A stretch of 64,000 nt of DNA from Anniella stebbinsi (taxonomy: Eukaryota; Chordata; Lepidosauria; Squamata; Anniellidae). This document shows positions 10,770 through 20,437 of the stretch, in pieces (position 1 is the first letter of the stretch; every line of letters starts with the position of its first letter). The stretch covers positions 361,176,973-361,240,972 of the forward strand of contig JARDYH010000002.1 of assembly GCA_029215795.1 (NCBI GenBank). Direction: 5' to 3'. The notes beneath the pieces are model-generated. The model was not told the DNA's origin. It was given only the letters and a program-made list of their open reading frames with translations, and searched no databases. Made by a program: the position numbers and the translations under genes.

Positions 10770-11190
10770 TCTATAAATTAGTGGTAGAGTTGTGTGCATA
10801 GTTTGCGTGCAGAAGGCCCCAAGTTCAGTCCTCAGAATTTCCAGGTAAAGCTGGAAACATCCTCTGCCTGAAACCCTGGGGAGCGCTTGCCAATCAGTAG
10901 AGACAGCAGTGGAGGCTGGTGGGTCTGATGTCAGGTGGGGCAATGAATCTGCTCCAGGTTTCAGTCGGAACACCGAAGGAGATATCCAAGGTGCGACGCC
11001 ACGGCTCGGAGTGGGGCTGCCAGTCACCTTGGGTAGCTCCTTGAGAGTTCCGACTGGTTCTGAGTGGAACCCAGAGCGGGTTCTCTGCCCCACTGACGTC
11101 AGAGCCACCAGCCTCCATGGAAGACAGTACTGGGCCAGATGGACCAGTGTTCTGACTTGGTATAAGGCAGTTCTCCATATGTTCCTAAAA
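10770..11190 (+). mobile_element. tRNA-derived SINE split by a MITE
   Basis: The left part (to 10908) has AGTGGTAGAGTTGTGTGCAT (a decayed B-box-like region), GCAGAAGGCCCCAAGTTCAG and CTGCCTGAAACCCTGGGGAG. The right part (from 11122) resumes with AGACAGTACTGGGCCAGATG and ends TATAAGGCAGTTCTCCATAT. Together they make a full SINE, the 213 bp between them being a younger insertion. Confidence 0.7.
10909..11121. mobile_element. palindromic MITE (GGAGGCTGGTGG) nested in SINE
   Basis: The ends are GTGGAGGCTGGTGG and CCACCAGCCTCCATGG. The interior is a mirror of TCTGATGTCA, GTGGGGCA and TTCAGTCGGAAC. The flanks AGACAGCA and AGACAGTA differ at one of eight bases, consistent with an 8-bp hAT-type duplication of SINE sequence. 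Relatives are near 13333-13556 and 31745-31766. Confidence 0.65.
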
Positions 11191-11415
11191 CGATGATCCT
11201 AGCCAATGAAATGTAGTGGTATTGCTTCGTCGTGTGGCTGCCATTTTGAGAGGAGCTGAATGCATCAGCTTCAGTTATTGGGGAAATCTGGCCACCAAAC
11301 CCCTTGAGGGGGAGGGGTGTTTGTGGGCACCTTTGCACCAACTCACAGTACAGTTTGGTCCGTTATATTTAGCAGAACTCAGCAACTTTTCCTTGCCTGT
11401 CTTCCTCTCCCGTAG

Positions 11416-12218
11416 GAGGCATGAGGCCTAACACCATTGCGCTAGGTTTCTATGACAACACGGCCTCGCAGGACTGCCTGTCCCAACACCCGTCCTTTAA
11501 CGACGAGGAGGTGGCCTGGCAGAATTTCCCTCCGGTGTTGAAATCGGAGAGCCACAAGCGGCTGTCCTCCCGCGAGTACGTGGCCATTATAGCCGATGCC
11601 GTGAAGATGCTCCGTAACGTCCTGCTGGCGCGCTACTTTGACGAACTGAAGCTGCCTCAAGCGTTAGGGTGGCGGGCACAGCCCCTCATTGACGTCTGGC
11701 CCATCAACTTGCTGCGTCCTGACAGCGCCCGCTACGTGGACACCAGCAGCCTCTTCCTGCTACAGATGGCTTGTGTCCTAGCTATGGCCCGGTCCTGGCG
11801 ACGGGCCCGCTTGCGTCTGTTCCTGTGCGTGGAGAGCGGCACCCGCCCCCGTGGCCAGGAGGACAAGTTGCGGCAGCTCCTGAAAGACCTGCGCATCCAG
11901 GCAGACATCCACACGGTACCGTGGGACGACGTGGTTGCCCTCCACTGGCACAGTCGCCAGGTGGTGGCGGAAGATGGCGACGTCCTCAACTTCCCCGGCA
12001 ACGTGGCGTGTGTTTCAGACGAGTATCTGAGCGCGGTCAACCAGCTCATCCTCCAACAGAGCTCTGCCCCCACCGTCCGCTTCCTCTACTTGCCCCGCCC
12101 CCCCGCCGATACCAACCTGTACCTCAGGTACTTGAAGCAGCTTGAAGTGCTCACCCGTGGGTTGGGGCCCACGTTGCTGGTGCATGGGGTCAGTGCTGTT
12201 ACCAGCACCGAACTCTAG
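11416..12218 (+). CDS. SLC12A9: SLC12A9 terminal coding exon
   Basis: 803-nt exon, the last 267 codons including a TAG stop at 12216-12218. It completes the Gly of SGLGG, then encodes MRPNTIALGFYDN, REYVAIIADAVKML-NVLLAR, DVWPINLLRP, LFLLQMACVLAMA, ARLRLFLCVESG, FLYLPRPPADTNLYLRYLKQ and LTRGLGPTLLVHGVSAVTST-EL. These are the conserved blocks of the SLC12A9 C-terminus; GPTLLVHGV close to the stop is a signature. From memory the mammalian protein has longer acidic and proline-rich linkers between several of these blocks; here they are short. The exon is GC-rich and intact, with no frameshift. Third positions are mostly G or C, supporting coding use. The three visible exons give 374 residues, roughly the last two fifths of a protein of about 900. 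Confidence 0.95.
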
Positions 12219-12745
12219 GCCACGTGTATGAGGACTCTGTGAGTCATGGGCTCAGGGCAGTTTGCTTTCTATTGCACGCTATGGCCGAGGGTTTGGCGAC
12301 CTAACAAAACACCTGACTGGTATAATGTAAGAAGGAACGAAGGCTAGATGAGTTGAAGAGAGACTACTGGGGCTCCTCTATCAGCTCTGCCTGAGCTGGC
12401 TCTCTTCACCTGTCTTCCCTTTTCCCCACAAATTTGGCCGCTTTTGAGGCCTCCCAAACACAGGAATGGTGAGCGAGGCCTGGTGCTCAGCAAAGCTGTC
12501 GTAGCCACGAGTGGACTGTTAGCACCACGTGCCTTCTGCTTGCACTGTTCCTTTGCACTCCGGCAGAGGTGGAACATGGCAAGACCAAAGGATGTCAAAA
12601 CAGCACTGGGTTCCTCGACTCAACCCTTGACATGAAGGAAGCTCCATGGGTCAGTGGTCTTGGACACTCCGTGACAGCCACCTTTCTTTTGACACTTGTA
12701 GAAACGGGAACAAAATTAAAGATGGCATTGTTGGATCTAAGGAGG
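12219..12745 (+). other. SLC12A9 3' untranslated region (inferred)
   Basis: Sequence after the stop lacks AATAAA but has ATTAAA at 12715-12720, followed by GT-rich DNA from about 12748. The true end of the transcript is inferred. Confidence 0.5.
12715..12720 (+). promoter_or_regulatory. candidate poly(A) signal ATTAAA
   Basis: The common variant ATTAAA, 497 bases after the SLC12A9 stop, followed 30-60 bases later by TTGTGGTAGC and GGTGATGCCCTGGGGTG, a plausible GU-rich downstream element. Confidence 0.5.
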
Positions 12746-12854
12746 CTCTTGTGGTAGCATTGATAATGGTGATGCCCTGGGGTGCGTGATCTAAATGACA
12801 TGTTAGTTGCAGGATTGCTGGGTTTGCCCCACTGAAGGGCAGAGGACACTCTGT

Positions 12855-13069
12855 GGCTCAATTTGGACGACACAATAAACAACTGGTGTGGAGGAAACAA
12901 TCGTCAGTTGTTTTGACTATTGTGTCGTCCGAATGCTGCCATGGTCAACTCAGCGCTGATCCTCATCCACACCACAGTTGATTATTTATTACCATGTTGT
13001 GTGGGGAGTGCCCCCTAGGGTTAGGGATAGTCAACCCACCATTGACTATCGTGTCGTCTGAATTGAGCC
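12855..13069 (-). mobile_element. MITE with 3-bp target duplication, copy 2
   Basis: 215 bp, inverted relative to 3986-4212. The ends are GGCTCAATTTGGACGACAC and GTCGTCTGAATTGAGCC, with TGT at 12852-12854 and 13070-13072. The telomere-like block is shortened to CCTAGGGTTAGGG. It lies 637 bp past the SLC12A9 stop. Confidence 0.8.
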
Positions 13070-13332
13070 TGTTGGTCTCCAACCGTGGGCCAATTCAATG
13101 TATGATAACTGCAGCTGTCACGTGATAGCTTGCCTGTCTGAGATGGCAACAAATCTGTTTATTGTTTGAACATGAGCTCATCATTCCTAGACTTCCAACT
13201 CAAGTGTCCTTTTCTCCTTAGGCTCAAGAGATTGTTCAATGGGTCTACAGTGTACCAGTTGCCCAGGCCCTAAGAGAGAAGACCGAAGTGATATTCTTAA
13301 CAGCAGTCACACATGTTAGGAACATGGGAAGC

Positions 13333-13556
13333 ATTGGAGGCGGGGAACATGGTCCAGATTTCAGTCAGAACGCTAAAGGAGCTATCCAAGGTTTCGGGCA
13401 CATTTTTAGCTTGAGGACTTCCTGTGTTTGACGGTGGTGGCAGGTGGAGCTTGGTGGCTCCAGTGTAGGCACCTTGAATAGCTCCATTAGATTTCTGACT
13501 GAAACCCGGAGTGGATTCATTACCCCACTGACAACAGAGCCACCAGCCTCCACTAA
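13333..13556. mobile_element. diverged copy of GGAGGCTGGTGG palindromic MITE
   Basis: Shares GAGCCACCAGCCTCCAC at its right end and TTTCAGTCAGAACGCTAAAG and CTATCCAAGG inside with the copy at 10909. The left end, GGAGGCGGGGAAC, is poorly kept. Confidence 0.5.
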
Positions 13557-13649
13557 TGGGAAACTGGTTTATACTGATTCAGGTCCTTCTTGCTCAGTGT
13601 TGTCTTCATGGTCTGGCAGCAGAACTCCAGAATTTTAGACAGGGTTTCT

Positions 13650-13745
13650 TCCCAGCTCTACCCAGAGATGCTGAGGATCGAACTCAGGACCTTTTACACG
13701 TAAAGTATGTACTCCTCTACCATTGAGCTATGGTTTGTCCCCATA
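13650..13745 (-). mobile_element. tRNA-derived SINE, 5' part
   Basis: The minus strand reads TAGCTCAATGGTAGAGGAGT (tRNA A-box region), then AAAGGTCCTGAGTTCGATCC (B-box GGTTCGA-like). These are the RNA polymerase III promoter boxes of the SINE seen elsewhere in the window. Only the tRNA-like head is present. Confidence 0.65.
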
Positions 13746-13886
13746 ATTCTGCCTAGTTTATGTGTGTTAGCAATTCTCTGATGAGCCAGAACCGTAAACT
13801 GCTGAGGATTGAACATATTGCTCTACCACTGAACTCTGGCCTTTCCTGTGTTCTTCACCTGCAGTGTGAACCTGACTTCACAAATT

Positions 13887-14113
13887 GGCTCAATTTGGAC
13901 GACACGATAGTCAATGGTGGGTTGACTAACCCTAACCCTCACGCTAACCCCAGGGGGCACTCCCCACACAACATGGTAATAAGTAATCAACTATGGTGTG
14001 GATGAGGATCAGCGCTGAGTTAACTATGGCAGCATTCGGATGTCACAATACTCAAAACAACTGACGATTGTTTCCCCCCCACCAGTTGTTTATTGTGTCG
14101 TCCGAATTGAGCC
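13887..14113 (+). mobile_element. MITE with 3-bp target duplication, copy 3
   Basis: 227 bp, same orientation and length as 3986-4212 and nearly identical to it. The ends are GGCTCAATTTGGACGACAC and GTGTCGTCCGAATTGAGCC, flanked by ATT at 13884-13886 and 14114-14116. It carries the CTAACCCTAACCC block. Confidence 0.82.
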
Positions 14114-15362
14114 ATTGTCTTCCATAATCAGTCACTTCGACCTATATCCACCCCCATCTCACCCACCCATATGAACAACAGTTGCAAAGCTGCTCTGGGG
14201 TTTGAGGCAACTGAAATATGTTGGTGATGTCAAAGGTGCTAGATGGTAGATGCCCATCACACCCAGCTTCCCCCCACCTCCCAGCATCCTGAAGACTTGC
14301 AACTAACAACAGACGAAAGAGGGTTTTTTTTCCCCCAGGGCTCTCAAGTGTGTTCAACCCACTTCAGCCATGCTTAAGATATTACTTCTGTCTTCATTAC
14401 TGTGTCCTTCATGCAGATGTCGCTTCTGTCTTCATTATTGTATCCTGTATGCAGGCTCCTGTTCAAGTATTAATCATGGCCAGAATCAGAATTTGGTTCC
14501 CTAGACGAAATATGAAAGCTCCTCACCCTGGCTAAACCTTCCAGGGCTTAGTGGTGGATCCTCCATCATTCCCCATTATCTTGGGTGGTGGGGCGCCCAC
14601 CTAAAATCCCTCAACAGACAACTTGCCCCACATGCCTTGAGGTGGCCCCTTCTTTCCGTTTAAGCCCCCCCCCCCCCCTTGCAGTTGTTTCAAGCAATGG
14701 CCTCCTTTGCCCCTTGCTCTTGCAGAGTGCTGTTCTGGGCCACCACCGATGCCTTCCTTGGGTGCTGAGAAACCAGAACTCTGCTGGGGCCCCACCAGCC
14801 TCTGCCCACCCCACGTACCACCTCTCATGTCGTACCACGTATCTAGCTCCATCTCTCCCCTTCGCGGACCAGGCAGGGGCGAGAGGGAAAACTGCCAGGA
14901 TTCAATTACTGGTGTCATTGCCGCCTGCTAACACCAACTCCCCCTGGGGCTGTCCTCCCTTCATCCAACTTGTCACTTTCCCTGACAGGCGGCCGCGTGC
15001 TGTCACTGCAATGCCGCTGCGCACATATACATACACACACCCGGTGGACCTGGGCTGGTCAGTCCTTCTCGAGGAGAGACATGCGGTGGGAAGGCCCTGC
15101 AGGGTGGCAGCTTTGGTGGTGAGCAGTGTGGAATGATGTGCCCACCTGAGGGCGGCCAGAGGCCGTTTTGGCTGCTCTGGCTGGTAGAAGTAGGTTGTGG
15201 GACTACCCTCCGGTCGGGAAGGCTGTGAGAGTTTGGGCAGGAGTTCTGACAGATGCCTAGGGGAGGTCGCCAACTAGCTGCTCTTGGGGTGAATCTGCCC
15301 CAAGACCTCCCCTTCGTCAACAGCTCTTGTCCCTTTGATTCTTCCTGAAGTCGCTCCTGGGA
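14114..15362. other. unassigned DNA
   Basis: No gene or clear repeat beyond a poly-C run near 14666-14679. A 183-codon + strand open frame at 14585-15136 is proline-rich, overlaps minus-strand frames over 100 codons and shows no known domain; I do not call it a gene. Confidence 0.5.
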
Positions 15363-15702
15363 TAGGGTGACCATATGGAAAGGAGGACTGGGCTCCTGTA
15401 TCGTTAACAGTTGGATAGAAAAGGGGAATTTCAGTAGGTGTCATTTGTATGAACACAGCGCCTGGTGAAATTCCCTCTTCATCACAACAGTTCAAGCTGC
15501 AGGAGCCCTGCCCTCTTCTGTATCTGGTCATTCTAGTGTAGCTCCTGCAGCTTGAACTGTTGTGATGAAGAGGGGATTTCAGCAGGTGCAGCGTGCCTAC
15601 AAATGACACCTGCTGAAATTCCCCTTTCAATACAACTGTTAAAGATACAGGAGCATAGGTGAGCACATGGGATGTGCACGCCTATGTACAGGAGCCCTAT
15701 CC
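15363..15702 (+). mobile_element. hAT-like MITE, TAGGGTGACCA family (right end lost)
   Basis: The left end is TAGGGTGACCATATGGAAAG. It contains the family core: GTATC-TTAACAGTTG, AATTTCAG-AGGTGTCATT, CCCTCTTCATCACAACAGTT and the inverse of each. The right half repeats the same motifs in reverse order, giving nested hairpins. The final TTTTCATATGGTCACCCTA is missing after 15702. A 33-bp palindrome interrupts it at 15655. Confidence 0.75.
15655..15687. mobile_element. 33-bp palindromic micro-insertion
   Basis: The segment has arms ATAGGTGAGCACAT and ATGTGCACGCCTAT around GGG, followed by GT. It is flanked by ACAGGAGC at 15647-15654 and 15688-15695; removing it and one copy restores the family sequence GATACAGGAGCCCT. 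It resembles a hAT insertion reduced to its two termini, although an alternative is slippage during repair. Confidence 0.5.
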
Positions 15703-15986
15703 TGGGACGGAAGGGAGACAGAGCCGCACGTAACAGAGAAGAGAAGTCTCCTTTTCCCTCTCTTGCTTAGGCACATGTGTTCCCTCCATTCCTCCTTATT
15801 ATAATAAAATGGATTAGAATCCCCATTTGGCCCATAAGTGCGCACTGGTAGTGGTGGGATAAACGCCCCTCTTTTTACTACCCTGATCGTACATCTAAAA
15901 GTGGCTCAAGGAGACACGATCCCAGTTGGCACTTGCGGTCTGAAATTGAACGGATTTCCCGTTCTAGCCTCCCAGGCAGAGCCCAT

Positions 15987-16130
15987 AACAGCCTTCCCCA
16001 ACCTGGTGCCCTCCAGATATTCAGACATCAATTTCCATCAGCCCTACCCAGCATGGCTAAGTCAGGAATTCTGGGAATTGAAGTCCAAGACATCTCGAGA
16101 GCACCAAAATGGAGAAGCCTGGTCTGGAGG
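15987..16130. mobile_element. palindromic hAT-like MITE, diverged
   Basis: Contains CAGCCTTCCCCAACCTGGTG, CCCTCCAGATATTCAGACAT and the mirrored GGGAATTGAAGTCCAAGACA. It is the same family as 9138-9276 but the right terminus is degraded. Confidence 0.55.
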
Positions 16131-16321
16131 GTTAGTGTTACCATCATCCACTTCTCAATGTTCCAAACGCATATAAATGGGTGTGTATGTGTGGGGTATG
16201 TGTATGGTGGGCAAAACTTCTATTTTGAGAGCAGCACAACACAAGTTAAGAGAGTCCATAGAGCCCAGTATCTCTTTAAACACAAACATTTATAGTCCAG
16301 CAGACAATCAGTGGTTGCTAA

Positions 16322-16841
16322 TAGGGCTGTGATCGGATCCCGAATCTGAGTTGGATCGGGGTGATCTGGACCTCTGGATCAGATCTGGATCCGGTCACAG
16401 CACTCCCGCTCTCTCCCTCCCCCCACTCTCCATTGCTTACCTGCTGCCTGCTCCGCGTCATCCTGCCGTCATCTTCCCTCCTTGCTGTGGGCCGCCGCAT
16501 TTGTTGGTTGCGGCGGGTGATGACGTCACTTGCCGCGACACGCAAATGTGGCGCTCTAATTGGTTAAAGCGCCGCATTTGCCGGTTGTGGCAGGTGACGT
16601 CATCACCCACTGAGACCAGCAAATGCAGCGGCCCACAGAGGGGAGGGAAGACGATGGCAGGATGATGGCAGACGACGGCAGGATGACGTGGAGGAGGCAG
16701 CAGGTAAGCAGGGAGAGTGGGGGGAGGGAAGGAGAGAGCGAGGAGAATGGGAGGGAGTGCTGTGGATGGACCTGGATCGGGCCCGATCCGGATCTGACAG
16801 ATTGGGATCCAGATCAGATGGGGGGGGCGTGTACAGCCCTA
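16322..16841. mobile_element. hAT-like foldback element, TAGGGCTGTG ends
   Basis: 520 bp beginning TAGGGCTGTGATCGGATCC and ending GTGTACAGCCCTA, flanked by perfect 8-bp repeats GTTGCTAA at 16314-16321 and 16842-16849. Both arms are rich in GGATC/GATCC. The middle contains two inverted GCCGCATTTG...GGTTG blocks with TGACGTCA palindromes near 16520 and 16597. No transposase frame is present. It belongs with 20438, 26268 and 52349 by its termini. Confidence 0.85.
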
Positions 16842-16849
16842 GTTGCTAA

Positions 16850-17384
16850 TGTCACCCTTTACTCACCCCCCCCCCCCCACGGTCCTGGAACCTCCCCTTC
16901 AAGGTCCTGGCCCTAGAAAGGAACTTTTCCTGTCTTACCTCACTCTCAGGGCCAAATCTTGATGCACACACACCTTATCTCTAATCCCCCCACACAAAAT
17001 GCTTGCCCGCTGCTGCCCACATGCACCAAAGGAAGCTGTCTCCAGAGGGCCTCACTCTCCGCCAGCCCTTTCCCAATCAGGGAAGCCCAACACACAGCAA
17101 AGCACCAACACGGGGGAATTCCTGCTGTTATCGCCATTCTGTAGTCAGAGATAACGGGATTCCTCTCCCTCATCCACAACCACCAGTAAGGGCGGGGCAG
17201 AGGGAGCGGGGCCACGGAGGATGCAGGATGGATGCAAAGCCTCTGAGGGATTGGGTCCATAGGCTGGAGACTATTGCCCTGTATGCTGTTGTAACCAAGC
17301 CAAGGTGCATGTAACCGAAATAGCCGACATTAGCCCCCGTCTTACCTTCCTCCATCCCCTCCCTTCTTCTGCCGTCTGTCCGGT
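16850..17384. other. unassigned DNA
   Basis: A poly-C run lies near 16866-16879. No gene, RNA or repeat family is recognised in the remainder. Confidence 0.5.
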
Positions 17385-17560
17385 GTGGAATTACAGATCA
17401 TCAGCTCTTTGGCACAGGGACCTGTCTTCCGCGTAAAACACCATGGTGATAGATGGCATGCTTTAAGGAATAATAATTTCCGCCACAGATGAAGAAAGAG
17501 AGAAAAAACTCTCTATGGCCGTAGAGAAGCCTGGCCAATGGCAGTGTTCACTTTTAACCA
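17385..17560. other. candidate conserved noncoding element
   Basis: Unique, non-repetitive, moderately AT-rich sequence with GGAATTACAGATCATCAGCT and AAGGAATAATAATTTCCGCC, which is a short palindrome. The candidate status rests only on lack of repeat features and motif density. Confidence 0.2.
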
Positions 17561-20429
17561 GTTGCTCTGGCGCTCTGAGAACCCTATACTTTTTCTACCT
17601 GGGTACGGGGAGAAGGATCCATGCTAGGTGGCTTACATGAGTCTCACGGTGGCCCCTTTTATGTGCAGCGTCGTGGCTGTTGCTTCCCCTATGCTGCAAT
17701 CTCCATCTGCGGCCGTATCATGCATTTAAACTGTCCCGTTTTGGGGTATTTTTTCTCTGGTCAAGTAGAGGCCTAACTTTTGTCATTTGGGATGTGTCGG
17801 GGGAGTCTTTTTTTTACAACATTTGGCAGCGCACATGCAAGAAAACGACACCCTTGTGGGTGGCACTTGGGGTGGGGAGGGGTGGGAATGCACCGGGTGT
17901 CTAGTCCACCAACGTGTAAATGCACAGGCGTGGGCACAAAATGGCAGCTTGCCCTGCCCGATCATGGCTGGTGCCTTTAAGCCTTAAAAGCGTGATTATT
18001 GTTCATTGCCTAGAAAATTGTCTGCTAAGGCGAGTGTGGGGTGGGGCAATGGGAAAGAGGATCCCAGCCTCTCCACGCGTCTTCCATTTCTGGTTGATTC
18101 TGTGCGCCTCTCAGCCTGGGGAAGGTGGTGCTCTCAGGCAGCGCGTCAGCTCCTGAGATTGATTTGAACAGGGGCCGAGCCCCATCCATGCACCGCTTTC
18201 TCTTTCGTACACCAGCCACATGGGTGGCTTTAATTTGAAGGACTCATGGGGTGGGGAAGCAGAGGGCAGGCCAGCCGAGTCGGCGACTCCAGGGTGGGAG
18301 AGCTTCCTTGCCTGCTGGAGCTGTGACTCCATTGGCAGGGGGCGGCCAGAGATGCTGCAAAGCCAGCATAGGTGCGCGCAAGGGGTGTGCCAGGTGTGCC
18401 CAGGCACACCCTAATGTCTCAAGCAGTAAGCACCGAATTGAGGGGGGGCATTGAGTAGGGATCCAGAGGGGGGTCCAGACGCAGCAGAAATGGTCCTCTG
18501 GCTGCCCTCTTGGCAGCAGGAGCAAAAAGGAATTGCTCTGCTGGGAGCCTCTTGGCTGGGAGAGGCACTTCAAAGAGGCCGGGAGGAGGGCCCCCGAAGG
18601 CTAATATCGTCTCGTAAGCCCCTCCTCCAGCCAGTGTCACCACAAAGCCCTACCAAGGCTGGGGCTTGAGGAGCATCTCCTCATTCCCCCCCCTCCCCTG
18701 CAATGGCACTCCCATGGTCAGGCAAGCTGAACGCAGAGTCGGGCATCCGTGTCTACTGGGTTTAATAAATGAATGAATAAAAATAATGTCCTTTATGACT
18801 GAGTATTCAATAAACGTTCACCTTTAAAAATAATAATCTAGGGTTCACACCCGAACGTAACATGCTGCGCATGCCTATGAAAGCCGGCACGTAGGGGAGA
18901 CCCCTTGAATCAAGAGTCGTAACTCTGTTGTCAAAAGCAATGTTTTCAGGCCGAGCGCAAGCGCTCCATGTTGAGGTGCCAAGGCTGACCCTGGATGGGG
19001 CTGTGAGTCACAGGGAAAGTTTGAGTCGGGCCAAATCGTAGCGGAAACAGCGTTCGCTGCCAAACTTCATCCTCGGGAGTTGAAATGAGCACCTTAGAGC
19101 ACGTGCAAAGTACTTTCCCGCTTCTTGGTAACGGCAACTGGTACAACTTGTGTGGTTGTGCTGCCAGGGAGCTTCCCTGGGCAAAAACTTGTTTTCCAAG
19201 GACCCTGGCTTGATTGCTTACACTTTATTTTAAAAGGTGCCCCCTCTTTTCAAGGAGGGGGGGCAGAGCTGCTCCTGCAGGCAGCTGAAGTCGGTTGATG
19301 TGGGCTGTAGGGACTAGCAGCATCGGAAGACCTCCGTGCTCTTCAAAAGCCACATTTTTCACATATTTTGCCCAACACAAATCTTTAATATGATCTCCCT
19401 AACATGAATTTTTAAAACCTCTACAGGAACTGCTCATGTATAAATCAGGGGTGGATTTTGCTCCTTTGAATCAGAATGGGAGGCATCGATCCTGTTTTTT
19501 TGGGGCGATCCTAAATGGATGGGACTAGAGGGCAAGTAACTGAATACTGCATTCATTTAGCCCCCTGTTAGGACAACAACAACTTAGATTCCGTCTGATC
19601 TCAGCCCAGTCTTCTGTTTCCAGTGGTTGCCAGCCAAGTGGGTAGACATGGTCTAGAAAGGCGCCTTATCATTTGAGTAACTTTTTTTTTTTAAAAAAAA
19701 AAAGGCCAAAGGCTAATTATAATCTACTGATTACCTTTGTAGAGCGACAGGAGTGTCTTCTCTGTTAATACTACAGGAATATGAACTCTCTGCCAGTGTT
19801 CTGGTCTTCTTTCTTATGCTACTCTGCTTAGGTTGGCCGTAAGGGTCAGCCCGGGGTAGCGGGTGTAGTACATTCAATATAGCAAAGCTCCTAGGATGCT
19901 GTGAGATCCAGCACCTGTCATGTCCCTAATGCTGAACCAGCTGTTTACACAAATTACTCATCTGGGCATAACAGAGTGGCAAGAGCTGTGGTGAATTAAG
20001 AATGGTTTATTAGTTGTGAATATTTTAAGGTACTACTGCTGAGAAGCTTTTAAGTAAGAAGCCTGAAGGCTGTTACTGTCTAATACCATATTTCCAATTT
20101 TTTTTTCAAAAATTCACTCCCTGAATTTGTTTTCCTGTAGTAGCTTGCAGATGCAAAAGTTATAACAACGCCATCCTGCCTGGGCTGCTGCCCTCACTAA
20201 GCCTCTGGCTAAACTGACACCTTACCATCTTGAAAATTATGCCTAATTATTCCACAGTGATAAGAAAATGCTACTTAATATGACCGCCTCCAATGTGTCC
20301 ACCAGGCTCCCTGCTCCACCTGATTTAAATGTTATTTCTTAAGATCAAACAAAAAAGGCGGGGAGCTACCATCTATATTTGTGTTCAAAAGAGCAAGGGG
20401 GAGTGTTCTGGAGTTCAGACCGTAACTTC
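17561..20429. other. unassigned DNA
   Basis: No gene is recognised. Poly-T/poly-A runs lie at about 19682-19703. The last 700 bases are AT-rich and look unique. Open frames up to about 110 codons lie in GC-rich 18.1-18.7 kb on both strands and are not credible. Confidence 0.5.
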
Positions 20430-20437
20430 TTCCTTGT

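Larger units (their letters stand above)
9844..11415 (+). other. SLC12A9 intron
   Basis: 1572 bp from GTGAGT to TCTCCCGTAG. It carries a short (ATGG)n run near 10026-10043 and a SINE interrupted by a MITE at 10770-11190. Confidence 0.85.

Noticed and set aside
13650..13745. tRNA gene
   Set aside because: A and B boxes are present but the acceptor and anticodon stems do not pair as a tRNA, and the sequence matches SINE heads elsewhere.
14585..15136. 183-codon open frame on the + strand
   Set aside because: Proline-rich, no recognised domain, overlapping long minus-strand frames and no splice or promoter context.
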